64,000 nucleotides of DNA from Myxococcales bacterium (lineage in GTDB: Bacteria > Myxococcota_A > Polyangia > Haliangiales > Haliangiaceae): contig JADJUF010000023.1 of the NCBI GenBank assembly GCA_016717005.1, positions 62,001-126,000 of the forward strand, read 5' to 3'. A program made the position numbers and the translations under genes. How positions within the stretch are numbered: the stretch's first letter is position 1; every line of letters starts with the position of its first letter. Below the pieces are notes generated by a model that saw only the letters and a list, made by a program, of their open reading frames with translations, ran no database searches and was not told the origin of the DNA. Of this stretch, positions 26,831 through 36,257 are shown in pieces.

Positions 26831-29800
26831 ATGCGCCCTGACTCGCCGATGCGCTCCCGCTGTCCTCATCTGCGCGTGTTCCTGCTCGCCGCCGCGCTCG
26901 GCGGCGGTGCGGCGGTCGCGTCGGCGCAGCCGCTCACGACGCCGGGCCCGGATGCGACGCAGGCCCCGACGCCGGCTCCGGTTCCGCGCACGCCTCCGGT
27001 TCCGGCTCCGACTCCGGATCCAGGTCCGGACGCGGTACCGGCTCCGACTCCGGCTCCGACTCCGGATCCAGTTCCGGACGCGGTACCGGCTCCGGCTCCG
27101 GTACCGCTCCTCCGGCTCCGGCTCCGGCTCCGGATCCCGACACGACTCCGGCGCCGCTCCCCGATCCCGGCGCCGCGCCCGACCCGGCCCCCACGCTCGA
27201 CGAGCCCGTCGAGCTCCCGGCGGCCAGCGTCGGCGTGCGCGGCACGGCCATCGACGCCGAGACCGGCACGCCGCTGCCGGGCGTGACCATCGCGGTCGTC
27301 GGCGGGGCCGGGCAGGTCGCGACCACCGACGACGACGGGCGCTTCACGCTGCCGCTGCCGCGCGGGACCTACGTGCTGCGGGTCCGCGCCGAGCTGTACC
27401 AGGTGCGCCGGATCCGTGGCGTCGTGGTCCGCGGCGGGCTCACCCAGCTCGACCTCAAGCTCCGGCTCGACGACGCCGCGGTCGAGGAGGTCGTGATCGA
27501 GGCCGAGCCCGATCGCAAGAGCGAGGCCGCCAACCTGCAAGAGCGCAAGCGCTCGGCGGTGGTCCAGGACGCCGTCAGCGCCCAGGAGATCAGCCGCAGC
27601 CCTGACTCCAGCGCCGGCGACGCGGTCAAGCGCGTGGTCTCGGCCACCGTCGTCGGCGGCCGCTACGTGTTCGTGCGCGGCCTCGGCGGGCGCTACTCGA
27701 CCACGCTGCTCAACGGCGTGGTCTTGCCCAGCCCGGATCCCGACTCGACCGCGGTGCCGCTCGATCTGTTCCCGGCGTCGCTGATCGCCAACCTCACCGT
27801 CGTGAAGAGCTACACGCCGGACCTGCCGGGCGCGTTCGCCGGCGGCGATCTGGTGATCAAGACCAACACCTATCCGCAGGACTTCGAGGTCAAGGCCAAG
27901 GTCTCGCTGTCCGGTGACAGCGTCTCGACCGGCAACGACCGGCTCGACTACGCCGGCGGCGGCACCGACTTCCTGGCGTTCGACGACGGCGGCCGCGCGC
28001 TGCCGTCGCTGGTGCCGACCGACCGGCCGCTGCGCGTCGGGACCAACGGCGTCGACGCCGCCACCGCCGAGCGGGTCGGCGAGACCTTCCAGAACGTCTG
28101 GAACACGTCGGCCCGGAGCGTGCTGCCCAACCTCGGCCTCGGCGCTCAGGTGGGCGACAGCTTCGCCGACCGCTGCGAGCGGAAGTACGGCTACCTGGCC
28201 ACGTTCAACTACGGCTACAAGCAGGGCATCCAGGACGGCGAGGTCGCGGCCCTGCGCATCTCCGAGGGCGCGCTCGGCGTGCGCCAGCGCCTGGCCAGCC
28301 GGATCGGCACCGCGACGGCCTCGCTCGGCGGGCTGCTCAACGCCGGGGTCGAGCTGACGCCCGATCACGCGATCGACCTGCTCACGCTCTACACCCGCAC
28401 CGCCGACGATCGCACCCAGGAGGTGTCGGGCTTCTCCGAGGCCGACGACGGCGAGGTGCTGGCGCGTCGGATGCAGTTCGTGACCCGCGCGATGAGCTTC
28501 ACGCAGCTCACCGGGCGCCACACCCTGCCGAGCCTGCGCCGCTCGACGCTCGACTGGGAGGCCAACGTCGCGGTGATCGATCGCGACGAGCCCGACACGC
28601 GCGACATCGAGTACGACCTGCTCGACGACGGGCGCCGCCGGTTCCAGAACGGGCCGGGCAGCGCCGAGCACTTCTTCTCGCACCTCGACGACACCACCGG
28701 CGGCGGCGGGGTGACCGCGACCGTGCCGCTGGGCCCGGTCGAGCTCCGGGTCGGCGGGCTGGCGCAGTGGTCGAAGCGCCACTTCGCGGCCCGGCGCTTC
28801 CGGTTCGGCCTGCTCGGGAGCGCCGATCCGTCGGTGGTCTTCCTCGACCCCGAGCAGATGCTGTCGGCCGAGCACATCGGCCCCGACTTCCGGATCGAGG
28901 AGCGCACGCTCCAGGCCGACACCTACGACGCGTCGACCTCGCAGCTCGCGGGCTTCGCGATGGCCGACGTCACGCGGTTCGAGCCGCTGCGGATCGTCGG
29001 CGGGCTCCGCTACGAGACCGGCACGCTGGCGCTCACGCCCGGCAGCCCCTACGCCATCACCCAGCAGCCCGAGCCCGGGATCGATCGCGCCGACAGCCAC
29101 GTCATGCCGGCCGTGAACGTGATCTACGCCGTGTCCGACCGCATGAACCTGCGCGCCGGCTACAGCTTCACCGTCGCCCGGCCGCAGCTGCGCGAGCTGG
29201 CGCCGTTCCTGTTCTTCGACTTCGCGCGGCGGCGCGCGGTGTCCGGCAACGTCGACCTCGTCGACACCCGCATCCACAACGGCGATCTGCGCTGGGAGTG
29301 GTTCCCGGCCGAGCGCTCGGTGCTGGCCGCGAGCGCGTTCGTGAAGCAGTTCCGCGATCCGATCGAGAGCGTCATCGTCAACGTCGCGCAGGGCGACCTC
29401 AGCTTCGCCAACGCCGCGGGCGCGTCGCTCAAGGGCGTCGAGCTCGAGGCCCGGGGCAGCCTGGACCTGCTCCACCCGAGCCTCGCGGCGTTCCGGGCCA
29501 CGGGCAACCTGACGTTGATCGACTCGCAGATCGAGCTCGGGCCCGAGGCCGCGGCGCAGACCAACCAGCGGCGGCCGCTCCAGGGCCAGTCGAGCTACGT
29601 GGTCAACCTCGACCTGGGTTGGGAGCGCAAGGCAACTGGCACCGACGTGTCACTCCTCTACAACGTGTTCGGCGAACGCATCGCCGAAGTTGGCGTCGAG
29701 GGTCTGCCCGACGTGTACGAGCAGCCGTTCCACCGCCTCGATCTGTCGGCCAGCCAGGCGCTGCCGCAGCACCTCAAGCTCAAGTTCGCCGCCACCAACC

Positions 29801-29898
29801 TCCTGAATCAGGACGTGGTCGTCCAGCAGGGCGAGTTCGCCGTCCAGAAATACCGCCCGGGCGTCGCCGTCAGCGCCGCCCTCGAGTGGTCGCCGTAA
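26831..29898 (+). CDS. TonB-dependent receptor, signal peptide split off by a frameshift
   Basis: About 1022 aa if one base is added. A signal peptide (FLLAAALGGGAAVASAQ) and a Pro/Ala/Asp linker of degenerate repeats start at ATG 26831. Near 27106 the frame is lost in the repeat GTACCGCTCC; inserting a G restores the GCTCCG pattern and joins it to the rest. The rest has a carboxypeptidase-regulatory-like domain (GTAIDAETGTPLPGVTI), a plug domain (FVRGLGGRYSTTLLNGVVLP) and a ~600-residue beta-barrel ending in VSAALEWSP. It imports a large substrate with TonB energy. If the shift is real, no exported receptor would be made; a base-calling error or slippage switch is possible. Confidence 0.85.
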
Positions 29899-29914
29899 CC
29901 GAAAGGATCTCGTT

Positions 29915-31267
29915 ATGTCCAAGCAGCTCTGGTTCTCTGTCGCGGCCGCCGTCGGCCTCGCCGCCTGCGGCGGTGACGACTCGTCCACCACGATCGACGC
30001 GCCGGTCGGCATCGACGCCACCGAGACGACCGACGGCACGCCCTTGCCGACCCGGGTCGACGTGACCGGCGAGATCGCCGCGGACACCACGTGGACCGCC
30101 GACCACATCTACGTCCTGAAGACGCACATCTTCGTGCGCGGGGGCACGCTCACGATCGAGGCCGGCACCCGGATCGAGGGCGACAACGGCTCGTCGCTGG
30201 TGATCACCAACGGCGGCAAGATCGACGTGCGCGGCTCGGCCACGGCGCCGGTCGTGATGACCAGCTCGCAGCCGGTCGGCTCGCGCAACCCCGGCGACTG
30301 GGGCGGCCTGGTGCTGCTCGGCACCGCGCCGATCAACGTCACCGGCGGCACCGCCCAGATCGAGGGCTTCCCGGCCGGCACGTCGGGCACCGACTACGGC
30401 GGCGCCAACGCCGCCCACGACTGCGGCAAGCTCAACTACCTGCGCGTCGAGTTCGGCGGCTTCGAGCTGGCGCCCAACAACGAGCTCAACGGCCTGACGC
30501 TGGGCGCGTGCGGCTCGGCCACCGTGGTCGACCACGTCCAGGTCCACAAGGGCTCGGACGACGGCATCGAGATCTTCGGTGGCAGCGTCAACGTCAAGCA
30601 CCTCGTCATCACCCAGGGCCTCGACGACGGCCTCGACTGGGACTACGGCTGGATCGGCAAGGCCCAGTTCGTCGTGATCCAGAAGTCGACCGGGTCGAAC
30701 CAGGGCTTCGAGGCCGACAACAACGGCAACGCCAACGACGCGCTGCCGCGCTCGGCGCCGACCATCTACAACCTCAGCATCATCGGCTCGGGCGTGGCGC
30801 CCGGCGGCGCGCTGCAGGTCCAGAAGGGCATGCACCTGCGCCGCGGCACCGCCGGTCGCATCTCCAACGCGATCGTGATGTCCGAGGCCGACTTCCCGAT
30901 CGACATCGACGGCGCCTCGACCGTGGCCCAGGTGACCGCCGGCGCGCTGTTCGTGAAGAACAGCATCTTCTTCGGAAACGGCAACCAGGCGACCTGGCAG
31001 GACTCGACCGACAACGACGGCGGCCTGGTCGAGCGCGATCTGTTCGTGACCAACGAGGCCAGCAACCGCGAGAGCGACCCGCTCCTGCCGATGGCGCGGA
31101 GCCAGACCGCGCCGACCTTCAAGCCCGGCGACGGCTCGCCGGCGCTGGTGCCGGCCAACGCCGCGACGCCGCCCAACGACGGGTTCTTCGATGCGACCGC
31201 CACCTTCGTCGGTGCCGTCGGCGCCACCGACTGGACCACCGGGTGGACGGCGTTCCCCGCCAACTGA
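29915..31267 (+). CDS. Beta-helix lipoprotein next to the TonB receptor
   Basis: 450 aa. Lipobox LAAC (Cys ~20), short Asp-Ala tether (TIDAPVGIDAT), then repeats of a right-handed parallel beta-helix: LTIEAGTRIEGDNGSSLVI, VDHVQVHKGSDDGIEIFGG and repeated GG/DG turns through ~430. Starts 17 bases after the receptor stop with AAAGGA as SD, so it is co-transcribed. Its position matches surface lipoproteins that capture substrate for the receptor (SusD-like role), although the fold is different. Substrate unknown; beta-helix domains often bind polysaccharide. Confidence 0.8.
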   Translation: MSKQLWFSVAAAVGLAACGGDDSSTTIDAPVGIDATETTDGTPLPTRVDVTGEIAADTTWTADHIYVLKTHIFVRGGTLTIEAGTRIEGDNGSSLVITNGGKIDVRGSATAPVVMTSSQPVGSRNPGDWGGLVLLGTAPINVTGGTAQIEGFPAGTSGTDYGGANAAHDCGKLNYLRVEFGGFELAPNNELNGLTLGACGSATVVDHVQVHKGSDDGIEIFGGSVNVKHLVITQGLDDGLDWDYGWIGKAQFVVIQKSTGSNQGFEADNNGNANDALPRSAPTIYNLSIIGSGVAPGGALQVQKGMHLRRGTAGRISNAIVMSEADFPIDIDGASTVAQVTAGALFVKNSIFFGNGNQATWQDSTDNDGGLVERDLFVTNEASNRESDPLLPMARSQTAPTFKPGDGSPALVPANAATPPNDGFFDATATFVGAVGATDWTTGWTAFPAN

Positions 31268-32016
31268 CCTCGGTCGCCGCGACGCGGTCGTCGGGGCCCG
31301 CTCGGATCGTCGTGGCGCTCGCGCTGGGCCCGGGCGATCCGCCAGCGCTCGACGAGCTGGTCGCGACGCTTGCCCGCGAGTCGATCGACGTCGCGGTCGT
31401 GTCGCTGGCGACGGCGCTCGCCGAGCCGGCCGCGGTCGGGGCCGTGCTCGTCGCCTGGGCGCCGAGCGGGCTCGGGGCCCTGACCTTCGATGAGCTGGTG
31501 GCGTGGGGGCACCGCGTGCAGCCGCCGGCCGGGTTGATCGCGGGCATCGCCGACCGCGACGTCGCCGCGGCCGAGGCGGCGCTGCGGGCGGGGTTCGACG
31601 ACGCGGTCGGCGTCGGGTGCTCGCCGCGCGAGCTGGCGGCGCGCATCCGCGCGGTCCACCGGCGCGTGGTGCGGGCGCCGGCCCAGGCCGCGGCCGGCGC
31701 GGCGCGGCGGCTCACGCACCGGACCCTGGTGCTCGATCCCGACAGCTGCGAGCTGTGGCTCGACGGGCGCGCGGTCGCGTTGACCCTGACCGAGTTCACG
31801 ATGCTGGTCGCGCTGGTGCGCGCCCGCGGCGGCGTGCTCAGCCGGGCCGAGCTGCTCGATCAGGCCTGGGGCGGCGACAGCCTCGAGGTCGGCGAGCGCG
31901 CGGTCGACAACGTGGTCCTGCGCCTGCGCCGGAAGGTCGGCCGCCCCGAGCTGGTCCAGACCGTGCGCGGCATCGGCTTCCGCCTCGGTCCGATCGACGA
32001 GCCCGACGGCGAGTAG
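31243..32016 (+). CDS. OmpR-type regulator with degenerate receiver
   Basis: About 257 aa from GTG 31243; GTG 31312 is an alternative. C-terminal ~100 residues are a winged-helix OmpR/PhoB DNA-binding domain (LTLTEFTMLVALVRARGGVLSR, ERAVDNVVLRLRRKV, VRGIGFRL). The N-terminal ~120 residues look like a receiver, but the strand that should carry the phospho-acceptor Asp reads VGAVLVAWAPSG and the acidic pair is missing. Such orphan atypical regulators act without phosphorylation. It overlaps or abuts the receptor operon and probably controls it. No histidine kinase is adjacent. Confidence 0.8.
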   Translation: MDGVPRQLTSVAATRSSGPARIVVALALGPGDPPALDELVATLARESIDVAVVSLATALAEPAAVGAVLVAWAPSGLGALTFDELVAWGHRVQPPAGLIAGIADRDVAAAEAALRAGFDDAVGVGCSPRELAARIRAVHRRVVRAPAQAAAGAARRLTHRTLVLDPDSCELWLDGRAVALTLTEFTMLVALVRARGGVLSRAELLDQAWGGDSLEVGERAVDNVVLRLRRKVGRPELVQTVRGIGFRLGPIDEPDGE

Positions 32017-32140
32017 CGGCGAGCTGCGACCAGCGCGGCCCGCGCGACCTGAGCGGCGCGCTCGTCGCGCTGCGCGGTCGAGCCCCGACGCCACGCGGCG
32101 GGATCCTCGCGTCTCACAGCTCCACGCGTCGCCGCGGCGC

Positions 32141-33385
32141 TCACGTCGTCGGCGCGGCCACCGGCGCGCACGCGTACAGCGCGCGGCACAGCGCCAGCGC
32201 GCGCGGCGACCGCACCCGCCAGTCGAGCCGGTTCATCACGTAGCCGATCGCCAGCTCGCGCACCGGATCGCACCAGCCGAGCGCGCCGCCCATGCCGGGG
32301 TGGCCGAACGCCTCGCCGTGCGGCGAGAACACCCCGGCGTCCTCCTTCACGAAGCCGCGGGTCCAGCCCATCGGCCGCTGCAGCACGAGGTCGCGCTCGG
32401 CCCAGCTCTCCCGCGCGCGCAGCGGCGTGAGCGTCGCGGCGTCGACGTACGTCCGGCCGAACCCGACGCCGCCGCTCGCGAACGGGACGTAGGCGCGGGC
32501 CAGGCCGTGGGCGCTCGCGGTCGCCGACGCCCACGCCAGCGCGGCGCGCCGCACCGGGATGGTGTCGTAGACCGCGATCCCGGCCGGGCCGGTCTTCGGG
32601 TTGAGGAACGCCGCGCGCGGCCACGAGCCCGGGCGCAGCACCGCGCGCGCGAGCCGGCCCTCGGTCGAGCGCCCCAGCGCCGCCCGCAGCATGTGGCCCA
32701 GACGGGCGCCGTTGCTCGGCGGGTACAGCGTCGCGATCCGATCGTCGACCTCGGCCGGCGTGCCCAGGTCGACGTCGGCGCCGAGCGGCGTGAACAGCTC
32801 GCGGCGCAGGAACCCGCCGAGGTCGTCGCCGGTCAGGCGCTCGAACAGCTCGCGCGCGTACATGCCCCAGGTGATCGCGTGGTAGCCCTGGCGGGTGCCC
32901 GGCGCCCACGCCGGCCGTTGCTGCTCGAGGGCGCGCACCACGCGCTCCTTGCGCTCGGGCCGAACGCAGTCGTCCAGGGTCAGCGGCTGATCGAGGCCGA
33001 GCAGCCCGGCGCGGTGGTCGACGAGCGTCCGGATCGTGATCGCGTCCTTGCCCGCGGCCGCGAACCCGGGCCAGGCGGCCGCGACCGGCGCGTCCCAGTC
33101 GAGCACGCCGCGATCGGCGAGCATCGTCAGGGCCATCGCCGCGAGGCCCTTGGTCACCGAGAACACCACGGTCCGCGTGTCGCGGGCCCAGGGGCGATCG
33201 CCCGCGACGTCGGCGCGGCCGCCCCACAGATCGACCACGCACCGGCCGCGGTGGTAGACCGCGAACCCCGCGCCGAGCTCCGAGCCGTCGGCGAGCTGGG
33301 CCGCGAAGCGCTCGGCCACCGGCGCGAAGCCGTCGGCGTAGCCGCCGCCGCACGGCGCCGGCGCAGGGTTGGCGAGCTGCTCCAT
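32141..33385 (-). CDS. Beta-lactamase-family serine hydrolase
   Basis: 414 aa. Class C beta-lactamase/EstB fold: SVTK (SxxK nucleophile, ~80), the second motif reads YHAITWG where YxN is usual, and an HPGMGG near the C-terminus replaces KTG. No signal peptide, so it is probably a cytosolic esterase or peptidase rather than a penicillin target. The ATG at 33385 is supported by a -10 at the usual distance. The substrate cannot be told from sequence. Confidence 0.85.
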   Translation of the reverse strand: MEQLANPAPAPCGGGYADGFAPVAERFAAQLADGSELGAGFAVYHRGRCVVDLWGGRADVAGDRPWARDTRTVVFSVTKGLAAMALTMLADRGVLDWDAPVAAAWPGFAAAGKDAITIRTLVDHRAGLLGLDQPLTLDDCVRPERKERVVRALEQQRPAWAPGTRQGYHAITWGMYARELFERLTGDDLGGFLRRELFTPLGADVDLGTPAEVDDRIATLYPPSNGARLGHMLRAALGRSTEGRLARAVLRPGSWPRAAFLNPKTGPAGIAVYDTIPVRRAALAWASATASAHGLARAYVPFASGGVGFGRTYVDAATLTPLRARESWAERDLVLQRPMGWTRGFVKEDAGVFSPHGEAFGHPGMGGALGWCDPVRELAIGYVMNRLDWRVRSPRALALCRALYACAPVAAPTT

Positions 33386-33530
33386 GCTCGCGACAGTAGC
33401 GCGCGCCGGGTCGACGCGCGCGGGCCGCTGGCGCTGCCTGCGGTTCCTGACCCGGGACGAGGGCCAGGCCCTGGTCGCGCGCACGCTCGGGTACCCGCGT
33501 CTCGACGAGACGTTCGAGCACATGACCTGA
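33384..33530 (+). CDS. Possible 48-aa ORF, divergent
   Basis: An open frame of 48 codons starts inside the start codon of the serine hydrolase on the other strand (MLATVARAG) and ends LGYPRLDETFEHMT. The C-terminal 30 residues look protein-like and most codons end in G or C, but no ribosome site is seen and the family is not recognised. It may be a gene fragment. The rest of the gap to 33641 holds nothing. Confidence 0.25.
   Translation: MLATVARAGSTRAGRWRCLRFLTRDEGQALVARTLGYPRLDETFEHMT
33386..33398 (-). promoter_or_regulatory. Leaderless -10 of the serine hydrolase gene
   Basis: TACTGT on the minus strand (33393-33398), 7 bases before the ATG at 33385. Confidence 0.45.
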
Positions 33531-33641
33531 CCCGAGCCTCCGCGGGCCGGTCGCCAGGCCTGCGCCGTCTGCTCGAACATCGCCGGCGCGCGTCCGCCGC
33601 GTCGAGCCCGCCCCTCGTGTGCGCGGGCCTGACGCGGACGA

Positions 33642-35066
33642 TCACGCCGCGGCGCGGCGGCGGCGGCGGGCGATCAGCAGGCCGACGACCGCGCCGAGCC
33701 CGAGCGAGCCGAGCCAGGGGCTGCGCCCGCCGCGGTCGACCGCGCAGCAGCCGCCGCCGTCGTCGCCGCCGGCGTCGTCGAGGACGCAGACGCCCTCCTG
33801 ACCGGCGCCGGCCGAGCAGCTGAGCCCGGTGGGGCACAGATCGTTGGGCGGGCCGAAGCACGACTGCGTGCAGTACGAGCGACCGTCGACGTCCTCGCAC
33901 AGCTGCGACAGGCACTCCTGGTCGTAGGTGCAGGCCGCGCCCAGCGCCACGCTCGGCGGTGCCCAGAAGCACTTGCCGGCCTCGCACTGCTGGCCGACCA
34001 GGCAGGCGTCGGGGCTGGCGCACGGCGCGCCCTCGGTGACCGTCACCGCGGCCCGCGCGCACACGCCGGTGTCGCCGCAGGCCTCGACCTCGATGTCCAT
34101 CACGCCCGGCGGGACCTCGGCCGGCAGGTTCAACGTGTACGGCGAGGTCTTGTTGAACACGCCCGGCGCCGTGAGCCACGACCAGCCGTTGACGAAGACC
34201 TCGAGCGAGTTGAGGCCGCGGCGGTCGAGGGCCTCGACGAACAGCGACCACCCCGCGGCCACCGGGCCCGGCGCGGGCAGCGTGATGCTGACCATCGGCG
34301 GCGGCACGTCGGCGCCCGTGCCGACGTTGCGGCGCAGGATCTGGTGGGTGTTGCTGGTCGCGCCGCCGCACTGGCACGGGACCGCCGCGTCGGTGCCGCA
34401 CCGCATCGGCAGGTTGCGGAAGAACTTCTGCCCGCAGTTCGAGATGTAGGTCATCGGATCGGAGCACTCGAACACGTGCTCGAGGCCGTAGATGTGCCCG
34501 GCCTCGTGGGCCACGGTCGCGCACAGCTCGATCACGTCGTTGGCGTGCGAGTTGGCGAACGCGTAGCCGATCCAGAACCCGCCCTGGGAGCAGTCGCCGG
34601 TCGCCGGCGCGATGCCGAGGAGCGTGCCGCCCTGCGGCTCGTCCAGGCCGATGTCGGCGGCGTGCCCGGCCACGACCATCTCGATGTGGCCGACGCCGGC
34701 CGCCGGCGGCTCGGTCACGACCTCGACGCCGTACGGCAGGTAGGTGTCGCGGACGCAGGCCACGACCGCGTCCCAGGTGGCGTCGCCGTGCATGAACGGC
34801 GGCACCGTCGAGTCCAGGCGCGCGATCGACGACACGTTGCTGGCCGAGCTGTCGCTGGCCCGGCTGCCGGCGGTGATCGCGCAGCCGGTGGCGCAGCGGT
34901 TGAGGTAGAGGATGTCGGTGGCCTGCGCGTTGTAGACGTTGGGCCGGTAGCCGGCGTCGCCGGGCTGGGGCCGGCCGATGATCACGACGTCGTCGTGCGA
35001 GATCGGCCCGGCGGCCGCGGTGACGACGGAGCAGGCGAGGATAGCGGCGACGACGGACCAGCGCAT
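33642..35066 (-). CDS. Secreted zinc metalloprotease with MYXO-CTERM tail
   Basis: 474 aa. Signal peptide MRWSVVAAILACSVVTAAAG. The metal-binding HExxHxxxxxH is clear in HEAGHIYGLEH (~191-201), followed by a Met-turn-like DPMTYIS, typical of metzincins. Then an Ig-like segment (PPPMVSITLPAPGP and GVMDIEVEAC) and Cys-rich repeats (CLVGQQCEAGKC, CTYDQECLSQLCEDV). It ends in a Gly/Asp spacer, CC, a ~20-residue hydrophobic helix and an Arg run: the MYXO-CTERM signal, which a myxosortase processes to anchor proteins on the surface. Promoter CTGACA-N17-TACGGT lies 5 bases before ATG. Confidence 0.88.
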   Translation of the reverse strand: MRWSVVAAILACSVVTAAAGPISHDDVVIIGRPQPGDAGYRPNVYNAQATDILYLNRCATGCAITAGSRASDSSASNVSSIARLDSTVPPFMHGDATWDAVVACVRDTYLPYGVEVVTEPPAAGVGHIEMVVAGHAADIGLDEPQGGTLLGIAPATGDCSQGGFWIGYAFANSHANDVIELCATVAHEAGHIYGLEHVFECSDPMTYISNCGQKFFRNLPMRCGTDAAVPCQCGGATSNTHQILRRNVGTGADVPPPMVSITLPAPGPVAAGWSLFVEALDRRGLNSLEVFVNGWSWLTAPGVFNKTSPYTLNLPAEVPPGVMDIEVEACGDTGVCARAAVTVTEGAPCASPDACLVGQQCEAGKCFWAPPSVALGAACTYDQECLSQLCEDVDGRSYCTQSCFGPPNDLCPTGLSCSAGAGQEGVCVLDDAGGDDGGGCCAVDRGGRSPWLGSLGLGAVVGLLIARRRRRAAA

Positions 35067-35100
35067 GCGGCACCGTAGCGACTCCCGGGCGCCCTGTCAG
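35067..35100 (-). promoter_or_regulatory. Promoter of the MYXO-CTERM protease gene
   Basis: On the minus strand CTGACA (35095-35100), 17 bases, TACGGT (35072-35077), 5 bases, ATG 35066. One of the few leaderless promoters here with a clear -35. Confidence 0.5.
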
Positions 35101-35188
35101 GACCAACCCGCCGATCGCCCCGCGGCGATTCGGCGCGGGCCGCTCATTGGGGCGGGCCGCCGGCGCCGGCCCAGATCGGGTCACGGCC

Positions 35189-35611
35189 ATGGCGTCGAGG
35201 AGCGTGGCCACGCTGGACGGCGCGCGGCTCCAGAGCGCCGTCCAGGTCCGCAGGGCGTGGGGCCTGACCTGCCCGGTGCAGACCGCGTACTGGATGGCGC
35301 CGCTCCAGCCCTGGGACGCGCCCCAGCTGCCCCAGGTCACCGGCAGCGCGACATGGCAGCTGCAACGGCCGCACCTGCGGGGCGAGCGCGGGTCCGCCTC
35401 GCCCCTGGAGCGGGCCGCGCGCATCGATCGGCTCCACGTCATGCGCCACGCCGGCAAGACCCTGGTCGCCCCCTCGACGCCGTGGACGGATCGCCATCAC
35501 CCGGTCGGAGCACTGGTGCCCGGCACCAGCCTGACCTGGCGACATGCCTCCCTGGAACTTCAGCGGCGCGTTCGCCCCGCCGCCCGGGTCACCACGGCGC
35601 GCGGTACATGA
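35189..35611 (+). CDS. Hypothetical protein
   Basis: 140 aa from ATG 35189 (an in-frame TTG lies 14 codons earlier). Nearly all codons end in G or C in this frame, and not in the competing frames, which is the reason for calling it. It contains WGLTCPVQTAYWMAPLQPW and a Trp/Pro/Gln-rich stretch, then RIDRLHVMRHAGKTL. No signal peptide, membrane segment or recognised domain. Its 3' end overlaps the convergent oxygenase gene by 23 bases. It could be a decayed or fast-evolving gene. Confidence 0.4.
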   Translation: MASRSVATLDGARLQSAVQVRRAWGLTCPVQTAYWMAPLQPWDAPQLPQVTGSATWQLQRPHLRGERGSASPLERAARIDRLHVMRHAGKTLVAPSTPWTDRHHPVGALVPGTSLTWRHASLELQRRVRPAARVTTARGT

Positions 35612-36194
35612 CGTCCGAGCGCAGCACGTACTTGACGCCGGCCTCGACCGGCGCGCCCTCGTGCAGGAGCGCGTGCTGGAACCACACCGCGGCGCCGCGC
35701 GCGGGCGTGACCTCGACGCGATGCTCGAGGAAGTTGGTGGCGCCGCCGGCGCAACCCTCGTCGAGATAGAGGAGGAACGTCAGCTGGCTGCGCTCGTCGG
35801 GGCCGCGGATGAACGCGCCGTCGTAGTGCGGCGCGAACCGCTGGCCGGGCGTGTAGCGGTAGCCGCGGAACCGCTCGTTGAGGCCGACCGGGTGCATCTC
35901 GCACAAGGTCGGCGGCACCAGCGGCGCGAGGCGCGCGTAGAGCCGCGCGGCCAGCTCGACGTCGTCGAACATGACCCGCGCGTTGTTGCGCACGTCCGGG
36001 CGCATCTCGAAGCCGCGCCCGGTCGTGATCGGCGCGACGTCGGGGCCGAGCGCCTCGATCCGCGCGATCAGGGCCGCGCACTCGTCGGCGCTGGCGAACT
36101 CGGCGATGCGCGCGACCAGCGGCGCGCCGCCGTCGAGGCGATCGCCGTCGAGGTAGGGCCGCGGGAAGCCGGGGACCAGGATGTCGAGCTGCAT
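35589..36194 (-). CDS. 2-oxoglutarate/Fe(II) dioxygenase, prolyl-4-hydroxylase type
   Basis: 201 aa. The double-stranded beta-helix has the Fe ligands HYD (~123-125) and a distal His in QHALLHEG (~175), with a 2-oxoglutarate-binding Lys/Arg in GVKYVLRSDVMY near the C-terminus. RFRGYRYTPGQRFAPHYDG is characteristic of the P4Hc group. It hydroxylates an unknown protein or small molecule using O2 and 2-oxoglutarate. No obvious partner gene is adjacent. Confidence 0.85.
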   Translation of the reverse strand: MQLDILVPGFPRPYLDGDRLDGGAPLVARIAEFASADECAALIARIEALGPDVAPITTGRGFEMRPDVRNNARVMFDDVELAARLYARLAPLVPPTLCEMHPVGLNERFRGYRYTPGQRFAPHYDGAFIRGPDERSQLTFLLYLDEGCAGGATNFLEHRVEVTPARGAAVWFQHALLHEGAPVEAGVKYVLRSDVMYRAPW

Positions 36195-36206
36195 TCCGTT
36201 AGTGTA
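36195..36206 (-). promoter_or_regulatory. Leaderless -10 of the dioxygenase gene
   Basis: TACACT on the minus strand (36201-36206), 6 bases before ATG 36194, inside an AT-rich patch with TTGCTT 16 bases upstream as a possible -35. Confidence 0.5.
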
Positions 36207-36257
36207 ACTGGTACAATAATAGAAGCAAGTGTCGGTCGCCGCCGGTCGCCGCCGGGG

